Source: a virus. From it: 54,138 nt of DNA. The stretch lies in the IMG/VR virus record IMGVR_UViG_3300034062_004821, positions 1-54,138 of that record. One strand, given 5' to 3'. Each line of letters begins with the position of its first letter. Position 1 is the stretch's first letter. Under the pieces are notes generated by a model. It was not told the DNA's origin. It searched no databases and saw only the letters and a list, made by a program, of their open reading frames with translations. Shown in pieces: positions 23,311 to 29,903 of the stretch. The translations under genes were made by a program, and so were the position numbers.

Positions 23311-24186
23311 ATGCAGTCTAATTTTCAGGCGCTGAAACCGCCGTTTGTCCTGTCGCGTCCGCAGGTGAGCCGGGCGCATAATTTCATGCAGTTCTTATCT
23401 GAGATGGTTCTGCAAGAGGAAACATTTCAATTGAAATGGGTTGAGCCAGAACGATTTGCAGCCCTGCAAGACGATGCAAGATCATTGCTTTCTATATGCC
23501 AAAAAGACGACTTCATGGTCATGCTTATAGAGCACGCATGGTCAGAAGCGGTCGATCTTGGGTCGGTGAGACAGGATGACACCGTACAGCTTCCATCAGG
23601 AAACATGGTCTTTGAGTTCGTCGTCAATGGGGTCCATTTTTTATGGTGGTACATGCAAATGGAAGGATGGGACAAAAATGGCTCAATGATAGCCAGATAT
23701 TGTGGCCAAGGTCCTTCCGACCATGGTCAATGGGCCGTAATGACCAAAGCACATAAAGAAGATCTGAAAGACAATGAACTTCAATTGGCTCTTTTTAGTC
23801 CGCAAAAAAGCGCGCGTGACTCAACAGACAACATTTTGGTGCCTGATGATCTGGATGATTTCCTGGTTAAGAATGTGTATGCCGCCTGCGTTGTTCTGGA
23901 TGCGGAGCTTGCCTACAGGGAAGTTGTTCGCGCCCCTCACAAACTGAACGCAGCGCGAGCCAAAAAGGGCAAACTGCCGCTTTACTCATATCACATCATC
24001 AAGCTGGCTAACCGCAAACGCGCAGCGGCTCTGCCTGACGCCCAGTCACAGGAAAGCGGGCGGCGCCTGCGTATGCATTTTGTGCGCGGCCACTGGCGCC
24101 ATTTTCAGGAACACAAAACGTGGGTGAAATGGCACGTCCGGGGCGATCCGGATCTCGGGCGCATCGAAAAAGAGTACCGCCTGTAA
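23311..24186 (+). CDS. Accessory protein with C-terminal RGHW motif
   Basis: 291 residues, good GGGAGG ribosome site. Acidic, aromatic-rich N-terminal domain (about 60-160, including FVVNGVHFLWWYMQMEGWD) and a basic C-terminus ending RLRMHFVRGHWRHFQEHKTW and VKWHVRGDPDLG. The RGHW followed by a Trp/Val strand and WH-RG is recurrent at the end of many phage proteins and recalls the C-terminus of anti-CRISPR AcrVA2 (RRGHWHGYW, then RVRW). This is a remembered local resemblance, not a proven relation. Lies between attP and a methyltransferase, an accessory location. Confidence 0.55.
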   Translation: MQSNFQALKPPFVLSRPQVSRAHNFMQFLSEMVLQEETFQLKWVEPERFAALQDDARSLLSICQKDDFMVMLIEHAWSEAVDLGSVRQDDTVQLPSGNMVFEFVVNGVHFLWWYMQMEGWDKNGSMIARYCGQGPSDHGQWAVMTKAHKEDLKDNELQLALFSPQKSARDSTDNILVPDDLDDFLVKNVYAACVVLDAELAYREVVRAPHKLNAARAKKGKLPLYSYHIIKLANRKRAAALPDAQSQESGRRLRMHFVRGHWRHFQEHKTWVKWHVRGDPDLGRIEKEYRL

Positions 24187-24206
24187 GCAAACAGGGGCAA
24201 ACGTAG

Positions 24207-24854
24207 ATGCCGCAAAACATCAGCCATGCCGTGATGAACCAGCGCCACGAAGCGCATGATAGCCTCGATGACTTCCCCACGCCCCCTTGGGCTGTTCGCG
24301 CGCTTTGTGAGTACGTCCTGCCAACAAAGGTGCTCAAGTCTCTGACGTGCTGGGAGCCTGCCTGCAATCGCGGTTACATGGCGCGCCCGCTGCGGGAGTA
24401 TTTCCACGAAGTCTTGGCGACCGACATCCACAACTATGGCTGGGATGGACAGGAGCGGGTGGCGGATTTCCTGTTTGAGCGCCCACAGGCGGATAGCCAT
24501 GACGTTAACGCGATAATTACCAACCCGCCCTTTCGACTTGCGGCGCAATTCGCGTTTCACGCACTGACCGTGTGGAAACCTGACATTTCTGCCCTTCTGG
24601 TGCGGACGAATTTCCTAGAAGGCAAAGAGAGGTTTGAAACGCTGTTCACGCCTCACCCACCCGCGACGGTCGCCCAATTTGTTGAGCGCGTGCCAATGGT
24701 AAAGGGCCGTTATGACCAAGATGCATCGACGGCAACGTCTTATGCGTGGATCGTCTGGAAGCGTGGTTGGTCTTCGGGAACGAAATTTCAATGGATACCG
24801 CCCTGCCGGCGTCAGCTTCAGAAGGCGTCGGATAGTCAGCCTACCATGACGTAA
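24207..24854 (+). CDS. Phage N6-adenine DNA methyltransferase
   Basis: 215 residues. N-terminal DFPTPPWAVRAL (22-33) and motif I WEPACNRGYMARPL (49-62) for AdoMet binding, and motif IV TNPPF (105-109) with the catalytic NPPF. This set is typical of short phage adenine methyltransferases that protect DNA from host restriction. No partner endonuclease is visible, so it is probably an orphan enzyme. Good AGGGG ribosome site. Not of the CcrM GANTC type as far as can be seen. Confidence 0.82.
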   Translation: MPQNISHAVMNQRHEAHDSLDDFPTPPWAVRALCEYVLPTKVLKSLTCWEPACNRGYMARPLREYFHEVLATDIHNYGWDGQERVADFLFERPQADSHDVNAIITNPPFRLAAQFAFHALTVWKPDISALLVRTNFLEGKERFETLFTPHPPATVAQFVERVPMVKGRYDQDASTATSYAWIVWKRGWSSGTKFQWIPPCRRQLQKASDSQPTMT

Positions 24855-24861
24855 TGCCGTA

Positions 24862-24903
24862 GCGACAAAGGCGACAGTCGCAGGCGACAAAGGCGACAGT
24901 CGC
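24862..24903. repeat. Tandem 20-base repeat, two copies
   Basis: GCGACAAAGGCGACAGTCGC occurs at 24862-24881 and again at 24884-24903. Each copy contains the small palindrome GCGACAGTCGC. First element of the non-coding repeat block that runs to about 25.13 kb. Confidence 0.85.
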
Positions 24904-24910
24904 CTGGTGT

Positions 24911-24974
24911 TTGGCGCTATTGGCGCTTTTGGCGCTTTTTTGGCGCATTGCTCGTAAAGCGCCAATAGCGCCAA
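24911..24974. repeat. 19-bp perfect inverted repeat
   Basis: TTGGCGCTATTGGCGCTTT (24911-24929) is the exact reverse complement of AAAGCGCCAATAGCGCCAA (24956-24974), arms separated by 26 bases that also hold TTGGCGC-like units. The left half also reads as short iterons (TTGGCGC four times). A cruciform, transcript hairpin or protein-binding array is possible. Confidence 0.85.
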
Positions 24975-25084
24975 CGAATGCACTCATCATCCGCGATCAG
25001 CCGAAAACGGCCCAGATTGGCCCAGATTGGCCAGGAACGGTCGGAAATGGCCAGCGGCTGACACCGGCCAAAATGCGAAGCCAA

Positions 25085-25124
25085 AGCGAAGTCAGAGCGA
25101 AGTCAGAGCGAAGTCAGAGCGAAG
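25085..25124. repeat. 11-base tandem repeat
   Basis: AGCGAAGTCAG occurs three times back to back and a partial fourth copy (AGCGAAG) follows. The next bases can pair with it (GCGAAGCCGGTTCGC), giving a small hairpin. Confidence 0.85.
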
Positions 25125-25191
25125 CCGGTTCGCTTTGCAAAAATGCTGAGACGGGGCAAAAAGTTGGGCGAGTGCTCACCACCCGGCCAAC

Positions 25192-25228
25192 AAAAAAAGC
25201 GCCCGCCGGAGGGGGATCCGGCGAGCGC
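25192..25228 (-). terminator. Strong rho-independent terminator
   Basis: On the minus strand a 12-bp stem (25217-25228 with 25199-25210, one G-T pair) closes a six-base loop and is followed by seven T residues. It lies about 30 bases beyond the stop of the small membrane gene at 25259, and so should end its message. Confidence 0.88.
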
Positions 25229-25258
25229 ATTGGGACGGTTGTGTTTGGCTGATTGACC

Positions 25259-25468
25259 CTACGATCGCCTTTGGAACAGGAAATTGTAAACGACGACCCA
25301 AACGGCCACGAGCGTTACGATGCTCATGAACGACGCAATGGGCTCGGGCGGGGTCAGCACACCCAGAAACACGACCGCAGCGTAGGCGACGATCAGGGAC
25401 CACAGGAGGGATCGGGCATTGCGCCAGAACTCCTTGCTGGTGAAGTCAGGCACATTGATAGACGGCAT
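25259..25468 (-). CDS. 69-residue two-helix membrane protein
   Basis: AAAGGAG lies six bases before ATG 25468. Starts MPSINVPDFTSKEFWRNARS, then hydrophobic segments about 20-40 and 45-64, and a short basic end. The strong terminator just downstream shows that it is a separate unit on the strand opposite its neighbours. Could be a holin-like, superinfection-exclusion or toxin-like protein. Nothing recognised decides it. Confidence 0.7.
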   Translation of the reverse strand: MPSINVPDFTSKEFWRNARSLLWSLIVAYAAVVFLGVLTPPEPIASFMSIVTLVAVWVVVYNFLFQRRS

Positions 25469-25522
25469 GGGTTTCTCCTTTAGAGCTTCCGGGATGGAAG
25501 GTGGCTGTAACAATCTGTGATC

Positions 25523-25559
25523 TGGCATGCCATAGACTTGTCACGTATGGCATGCCATA
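25523..25559. promoter_or_regulatory. Paired TGGCATGCCA palindromes, candidate operator set 1
   Basis: TGGCATGCCA at 25523-25532 and 25548-25557; the second extends to TATGGCATGCCATA (25546-25559). Centres are 25 bp apart. They lie 30-65 bases upstream of the zinc-finger gene at 25590. An identical pair with the same spacing precedes the gene at 26428. Confidence 0.82.
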
Positions 25560-25589
25560 TCCAGCGGGTCAAAAGGAAGGAATGCTCCA

Positions 25590-26348
25590 ATGACCAATGC
25601 ACTCTTCAGCCGTGACGGACAGGCTCTTGAGCCGATCACCCCAGGCGGGCGCACAGGTATTGTTCGCAACAAGTGTCACCGTTGTGGTGGATTGGGCGGC
25701 GCTAACGCTTGGAAGCACACAGGATACACATGCTTCCGGTGCAATGGTTCTGGCTTTGAGCCCGCTCGCGAAGTGAGGCTTTATACCAGCGACGAGCTGG
25801 CCAAGCTCAATGCCAGAGCTGCTGCCAAGCGTGAAAAAGCCGCCGCCGCTAAACAGGCTGCTGCGGACGCAGCAAAAGCTGCTCGCCAAGAAATACTTGG
25901 GACCGATCCCCTGTATATCTATCTTGTCGCAAACGCTTCGCGTCACGATTTCCTGGCTTCAATGCTTCAAAAGATTGAAGTCAACGACCTGAGCGAAAAC
26001 CAGCGCGCCGCCATTGAAAAGTGGATAGCTGCAGATCACGCGCGCACGGCAAAAGTCGCTGCGGCAAAGTCTGCCGGACACCTCGGCACGATTGGATCCC
26101 GCGTCAAGATTGACGCCACCGTGACAAAGGCCACCTTTGTCAGCAAAGGCTATTCGTATAGCTCACCCGATCGGTATGCGATTACGGCTGTAACGGCAGA
26201 TGGCGCGGTTATTGTTTGGTTTTCCGCTTTCCGGGAAATTGGCTCGCGCATGATCGGCGCCGCCACCGTAGTCAAACACGACGATTACAACGGCATACCG
26301 CAAACGGTAATCAAGAACTTCCGCGCATCATTGCTAGAGGCTGCTTGA
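25590..26348 (+). CDS. Zinc-finger protein with DnaJ-type CxxCxGxG motifs
   Basis: 252 residues. Two Cys pairs, CHRCGGLGG (29-37) and CFRCNGSG (48-55), form one zinc site of the type found in DnaJ. An acidic/Ala-Lys-rich helical linker (70-100) and a basic C-terminal alpha/beta domain follow. There is no J domain, so it is unlikely to be a true Hsp40; similar proteins in phages are probably DNA-binding. Preceded by the palindrome pair and a GGAAGG ribosome site. Confidence 0.68.
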   Translation: MTNALFSRDGQALEPITPGGRTGIVRNKCHRCGGLGGANAWKHTGYTCFRCNGSGFEPAREVRLYTSDELAKLNARAAAKREKAAAAKQAAADAAKAARQEILGTDPLYIYLVANASRHDFLASMLQKIEVNDLSENQRAAIEKWIAADHARTAKVAAAKSAGHLGTIGSRVKIDATVTKATFVSKGYSYSSPDRYAITAVTADGAVIVWFSAFREIGSRMIGAATVVKHDDYNGIPQTVIKNFRASLLEAA

Positions 26349-26362
26349 AATATTACGTGATC

Positions 26363-26398
26363 TGGCATGCCATAGACGGACAGTGGCTGGCATGCCAG
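26363..26398. promoter_or_regulatory. Paired TGGCATGCCA palindromes, candidate operator set 2
   Basis: TGGCATGCCA at 26363-26372 and 26388-26397; the second extends to CTGGCATGCCAG. Centres are 25 bp apart, exactly as in set 1, and the flanks TGATCTGGCATGCCATAGAC are identical at both loci. Lies between the previous stop and the start at 26428. Confidence 0.82.
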
Positions 26399-26427
26399 AT
26401 ATCGCTGGTCAGCAGATGGAGACAGAA

Positions 26428-26613
26428 ATGCAAAACCGCGAAATCAACACTGGCAAGTATACTTTCGACGGGGACATGGACCGCCTTTGTGTTTGCGGCC
26501 ATCGCCTTGGTATCCACACCGCCGCTCGCGTTCACATTAACGGAAAAACTCACCAGCCTTGTGACCGCGGCTGCAAGTGCGAGTGCTTCAGACCAGTCAA
26601 AGGAAAAAGATAA
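26428..26613 (+). CDS. Small Cys-rich protein
   Basis: 61 residues from ATG 26428, chosen for GGAG seven bases upstream; ATG 26416 and GTG 26383 are less well placed. Cys and His residues in CVCGHRLGIH (21-30) and CDRGCKCECF suit one or two zinc sites. Second gene of the palindrome-controlled set, coupled to the next gene (stop overlaps start). Confidence 0.6.
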   Translation: MQNREINTGKYTFDGDMDRLCVCGHRLGIHTAARVHINGKTHQPCDRGCKCECFRPVKGKR

Positions 26614-26792
26614 TGCCCCGCTCTGACGCTCAGATTAGAGCCGAACAAGCACGAGACGAAAAATGGGTCAACGTCCAGTTTCGCGTTACCACAAGTGAAT
26701 ATCAGAAGATCAAGAAAAAGGCCGGCGAGCAGGCGGTATCCGGCTGGGCCAGGGACAAGATCCGACAAGCCGCCGGCATCAAGACAGACTGA
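26613..26792 (+). CDS. Small ribbon-helix-helix-like protein
   Basis: 59 residues starting inside the previous stop (TAATG), AAAGGAAA ribosome site. NVQFRVTTSEYQKIKKKAGE followed by AVSGWARDKIRQAAGI is a strand then two helices, the layout of a ribbon-helix-helix repressor. It could be the protein that binds the TGGCATGCCA pairs, since dimers of this fold bind such palindromes, but this is inference. Confidence 0.58.
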   Translation: MPRSDAQIRAEQARDEKWVNVQFRVTTSEYQKIKKKAGEQAVSGWARDKIRQAAGIKTD

Positions 26793-26817
26793 AAGGAGGG
26801 TGGGCTCAGGTCCGCTC

Positions 26818-27090
26818 TCAGCTTTTACAGATGGAAGGATCAAACCCTGCCGGCCTGAGATGATCGCACTCACAGAACAGGACGTTGTTGTGATCGCCGA
26901 TCATCTCAGCTGTCTCCGCCGTCAAAACATCCTGCCTTGAGATCAGGATGGGCTTTGAGGCGCAGATCGCTGATCGCCAGATGGCATCCTCAGTCGCGAT
27001 AATGATACCCTGGGAGGGCTTGGGTGCCGTCTGGCAGCTCAACAACGGCATCGCGAGCGCGCACGCTGTCAGCCTGGCGTACAATTTCAT
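26818..27090 (-). CDS. Outer-membrane spanin-like lipoprotein (Rz1-type), nested
   Basis: 90 residues. Signal then lipobox LLSC with C19 as the predicted acylated residue. The mature part contains CASKPILISRQDVLTAETAE, a pattern recurrent in alphaproteobacterial phage outer spanin genes. It lies in another frame and overlaps most of the Rz-like gene, the classic nested spanin layout. Together with the inner spanin it should fuse the membranes after lysozyme has cut the wall. Longer start at 27225 lacks a signal. Confidence 0.75.
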   Translation of the reverse strand: MKLYARLTACALAMPLLSCQTAPKPSQGIIIATEDAIWRSAICASKPILISRQDVLTAETAEMIGDHNNVLFCECDHLRPAGFDPSICKS

Positions 27091-27286
27091 GGGTCGTCTC
27101 CGTAATTTGACGTGTGACGGCTGCCTCAACTTCGGCAGCCTCTTTGTCGCGCTGGTCCGTGACCTCCTTGCGCGCTCGGGCCTTCTCTTTTTCCACATAC
27201 GCAAAGCCCACCATGAGGCCGGCAATCGCGAGCCAGACCCAGCCGGGAATGCGCTGCAGGAAGCTCCAGACAGATGCCAACGTCAT
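26990..27286 (-). CDS. Inner-membrane spanin-like protein (Rz-type)
   Basis: 98 residues from ATG 27286, overlapping the lysozyme stop. One N-terminal membrane helix (about 13-30, GWVWLAIAGLMVGFAYVE) followed by a periplasmic coiled coil (VEKEKARARKEVTDQRDKEA). This is the Rz architecture. It bridges to the nested lipoprotein at 26818-27090. An upstream start at 27505 is antisense-like and was not used. Confidence 0.78.
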   Translation of the reverse strand: MTLASVWSFLQRIPGWVWLAIAGLMVGFAYVEKEKARARKEVTDQRDKEAAEVEAAVTRQITETTHEIVRQADSVRARDAVVELPDGTQALPGYHYRD

Positions 27287-28416
27287 CGCAGGGGCCTCGT
27301 CGCTTTGGCATTGCCCCACGCCTGAACAGCCTCGCCGACAAGCATGACGCAGAAGCCTCCAACAAATTCCATGACGAGCGGATCTGAGACAGCGCCCAGG
27401 AGCGCATTGCTGCCGGTGAACAGCATCCACCCGCGCCCGATCATTATGAGCATCAAGCCGTAGAAGCGTCGGCTCATCCACATGGCCTTCGCGCTGCTGG
27501 ACCACTCCTCAGCCTTGCGTGTCCCATCCACAGCGCCAGTCTGCTGCCCGATGGGCACGGGCGGATCGGGAAGCCTGGGGGGAGCCGGAATGCGAACCGG
27601 CGGTGGCGCAGGGGCCTGTACCACCGCCGGACCTGTAGCGATAACGGAAGGAGACGCACCGCTTTGCGCGACAGGTTTTTCTGGGGCAGGCGCCGCCGGA
27701 GGCTGGACAGGCAGAGGGGGGGATACCTCCGGCGGCTCCGCCACTGTGACGCTTGGGATCGCCACGGCAGGGGGTGGCGGCTCAGGCTCAAACAGGTGTG
27801 CCTCAGCCGCCTCAGTAGGGACCGCCAGTGGATATCGCTGCGCGACCCGAAGAACGTCCTTGAAAGGGGTTTTGTAGATGACCTTGTCCGTGCCCGGCAG
27901 GCTGACGGGAGGCTCACGCTTCAATGCTATCGCATCTTCCTCGCAAGCTTCGGTCCAATCATATCCCAGATAAAGGCACGCCTCACTGTAACGACGCCTG
28001 AGCAAGCCACGGTAAGCCTGCTTGTGCCCGCCCTGTGTGGCGTAGATCCACATGCCGAAAGCAGCAGCCGCATCATCCACACGGTTGGCATTGGTCTCGC
28101 GCAGCACTGTGCTTTTTGCAAAGTTCTCCGCCCCGATATTGTAGGCGAGGGCTACGAGTGCGGAGAACTGATGCTGGGTGACCGGCACAGTGAGAGCTGC
28201 TGACACCGCCTGCTCAAACACACCGAGGGCATGCCTGAACATCTCAAGGGCATAATCCTCTGTGCATGTCTCGCCGGACTGCACAGGCCTGCCATCAGGG
28301 TGGAAGGTCACCCCGTAGCTTAACTCCCACGCCCCTCCCTCACACAGCCTAGCCTTGAGGCGAGGAGCGCCTTCGAACTGCTGGATCAGTCGCAGGCCAT
28401 CATCGCAGGTTTTCAT
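27283..28416 (-). CDS. GH24 lysozyme fused to C-terminal holin-like membrane domain
   Basis: 377 residues. Residues 1-165 are a T4-type (GH24) lysozyme cutting the peptidoglycan beta-1,4 bond: catalytic Glu in LIQQFEGAP (E15), Cys in RLCEGG (C25, as in the E-C-T subfamily), but Glu at the place of the catalytic Thr (E31 in AWELSYG; Thr26 in T4). A long Pro-rich linker (about 205-300) leads to two hydrophobic helices (about 317-333 and 347-364) and a basic end, the layout of a small phage holin. The membrane part may anchor or export the lysozyme or form the holin itself. No other clear holin is seen. Overlaps the Hsp70 stop and the spanin start by four bases. Confidence 0.82.
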   Translation of the reverse strand: MKTCDDGLRLIQQFEGAPRLKARLCEGGAWELSYGVTFHPDGRPVQSGETCTEDYALEMFRHALGVFEQAVSAALTVPVTQHQFSALVALAYNIGAENFAKSTVLRETNANRVDDAAAAFGMWIYATQGGHKQAYRGLLRRRYSEACLYLGYDWTEACEEDAIALKREPPVSLPGTDKVIYKTPFKDVLRVAQRYPLAVPTEAAEAHLFEPEPPPPAVAIPSVTVAEPPEVSPPLPVQPPAAPAPEKPVAQSGASPSVIATGPAVVQAPAPPPVRIPAPPRLPDPPVPIGQQTGAVDGTRKAEEWSSSAKAMWMSRRFYGLMLIMIGRGWMLFTGSNALLGAVSDPLVMEFVGGFCVMLVGEAVQAWGNAKATRPLR

Positions 28417-29894
28417 GCCGCAACCCCCTCATATCGATAGTCCTCAACCTCTGCCGTCGGCCTGCCGCTCGCATCGATCCGGATGGTCAGCGGGATGCGT
28501 GCTGATTGCGGCTCAGAAGGCTCGATCGGAACATCTACAGCCCAGAGGGGCTCGCACAATGCAGCCTTGTGCGCCTCGCCCTGCACCAGCCGGATGCTCA
28601 GCTCAAGCTGGCCGGGAGCGGCATTGGTGAGGGTGAACGTCTCCTCGAAAGGATAGCTCACTCCTTTGGGCACAAGCACTGTGGCCACGCCATTGAGGCT
28701 CTCCACACACAAGGCATGGCTGGTGATATCCGCTATTGTGATGTCAGCCCGCCTGCCTTCCACAATGGCTGCTTTGATCGCGGCGCCCATGGCCACGACC
28801 ATCTCGGGGCTCTCGTCCCGCTTGGGCTTTTTGCCGAAGAAGACCTGAGCGGCCTCCCTCACTGAGGGCACCCTGGTCATGCCCCCGACCAGGAGGACAT
28901 CATGCAGATCCGTCACCGTGAAATTGGGATCAGAGCGCCGCACATCCTGTATCGCCGACTTGCAGGCATTCAGCATCCGCTCGCGCAGGTCCGCTGTCAG
29001 CTCTTCCAGCACCGCCTGACTGATGGGGTAGTCCATATGCAGCGAGACACCGTCTTTGGTCCTGCCGATGTCGTCCACCTTGAACCTTGTGTCGGGCTTC
29101 TCTGAGAGCCGCTTCTTGACAGCCTCAGCGGTGATCAGCACCCGCTGCATGGCTGCGTCACGCACGGCAAGATCAACACCATGCTCGGTGCGCCAGAGAT
29201 TGACGATGTAGTCCGCTATTCGTCGGTCATAGTCAGAACCGCCCAGATCCCGGATGCCATTGGTGGTGAGCACATCAACAAGCCCGCCCCCGGTCTGCAC
29301 GATGCTGACATCAAACGTCCCACCTCCGAGGTCGAAGACCGCAATGCGCCTTGCCCTCTTGGCGTCGAACCCGTAGGCAAGGGCTGCAGCTGTTGGCTCA
29401 TGCATCAGCTCAACCTGAGAGAGGCCCGCCATGCGCGCAGCCTCCTCAACGCAGGCCCGCTGAGGTTGGGTGAAATCCGCAGGAACACAGATTACGGCGC
29501 CCGTCACCAGCTCCCCGTCCGGCAAGCGCAGGTTAGCGGCCTGCACAAGCGCATTGATCAGGAAGGCTGTGAGTTCGGTTGGGGAGTATGTGGACCCATC
29601 AGGCCCACGGAAATGCACCGTGCCATCAGGCCCAGCGCATGTCTGATACCCCTGCTCCTCGTCTTCGAGCCACCGTTCAGCAAGCCGGCGCTTGAAATGC
29701 CGGTAGCAGAAATCCGGGTGCTTGCGCCCCGCCTCGATGGCATCCTGCCCGACAAGAACCTGATCCCCCACAATAGTAATCACGCTGGGCATGATCGTCG
29801 TCATGCCTTCGCCGATCTCCACCATGCGGGCGCCGCGACCGTCCCAGTAGGACACGCAGCTGTTCGTGGTGCCAACGTCAATTCCAATCCACAT
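28413..29894 (-). CDS. Phage-encoded Hsp70 (DnaK-like chaperone), lid-less
   Basis: 493 residues. Nearly complete Hsp70 ATPase: phosphate-1 loop IGIDVGTTNSCV (3-14), conserved Lys (K68), connect motif LMHEPTAAALAYGF (163-176), phosphate-2 FDLGGGTFDVSI with Thr193, and adenosine motif VLLVGGMTRVPSV (333-345). Then a substrate-binding beta domain (about 390-485; SLNGVATVLVPKGVSYPFEE). It ends there, without the helical lid of about 100 residues present in DnaK. No DnaJ or GrpE homologue is seen in the window. It is coupled to the lysozyme gene and follows a membrane protein gene. Role perhaps folding of the giant protein or of fibres, or hijack of host chaperone traffic. Confidence 0.93.
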   Translation of the reverse strand: MWIGIDVGTTNSCVSYWDGRGARMVEIGEGMTTIMPSVITIVGDQVLVGQDAIEAGRKHPDFCYRHFKRRLAERWLEDEEQGYQTCAGPDGTVHFRGPDGSTYSPTELTAFLINALVQAANLRLPDGELVTGAVICVPADFTQPQRACVEEAARMAGLSQVELMHEPTAAALAYGFDAKRARRIAVFDLGGGTFDVSIVQTGGGLVDVLTTNGIRDLGGSDYDRRIADYIVNLWRTEHGVDLAVRDAAMQRVLITAEAVKKRLSEKPDTRFKVDDIGRTKDGVSLHMDYPISQAVLEELTADLRERMLNACKSAIQDVRRSDPNFTVTDLHDVLLVGGMTRVPSVREAAQVFFGKKPKRDESPEMVVAMGAAIKAAIVEGRRADITIADITSHALCVESLNGVATVLVPKGVSYPFEETFTLTNAAPGQLELSIRLVQGEAHKAALCEPLWAVDVPIEPSEPQSARIPLTIRIDASGRPTAEVEDYRYEGVAA

Positions 29895-29903
29895 GGCTCA
29901 TCC

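Larger units (their letters stand above)
24855..25258. other. Repeat-rich non-coding block (candidate replication origin)
   Basis: Between the methyltransferase and a small minus gene there is no convincing gene. It holds the tandem repeat, the inverted repeat, an 11-base repeat AGCGAAGTCAG (25085-25117, three copies plus a partial fourth), GGCCCAGATT twice near 25.01 kb, and the terminator at 25192. Such repeats suit a replication origin or regulator array, but no DnaA box is confirmed here. Confidence 0.55.

Noticed and set aside
24911-25252. Plus-strand frame of 113 codons starting at TTG
   Set aside because: Its N-terminus is just translated inverted repeat (ALLALLALFWR) and its middle the 11-base repeat. 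No ribosome site and no protein-like composition.
25590-26348. DnaJ co-chaperone partner for the phage Hsp70
   Set aside because: Only CxxCxGxG zinc motifs are present; no J domain with HPD, so a true Hsp40 is not supported.
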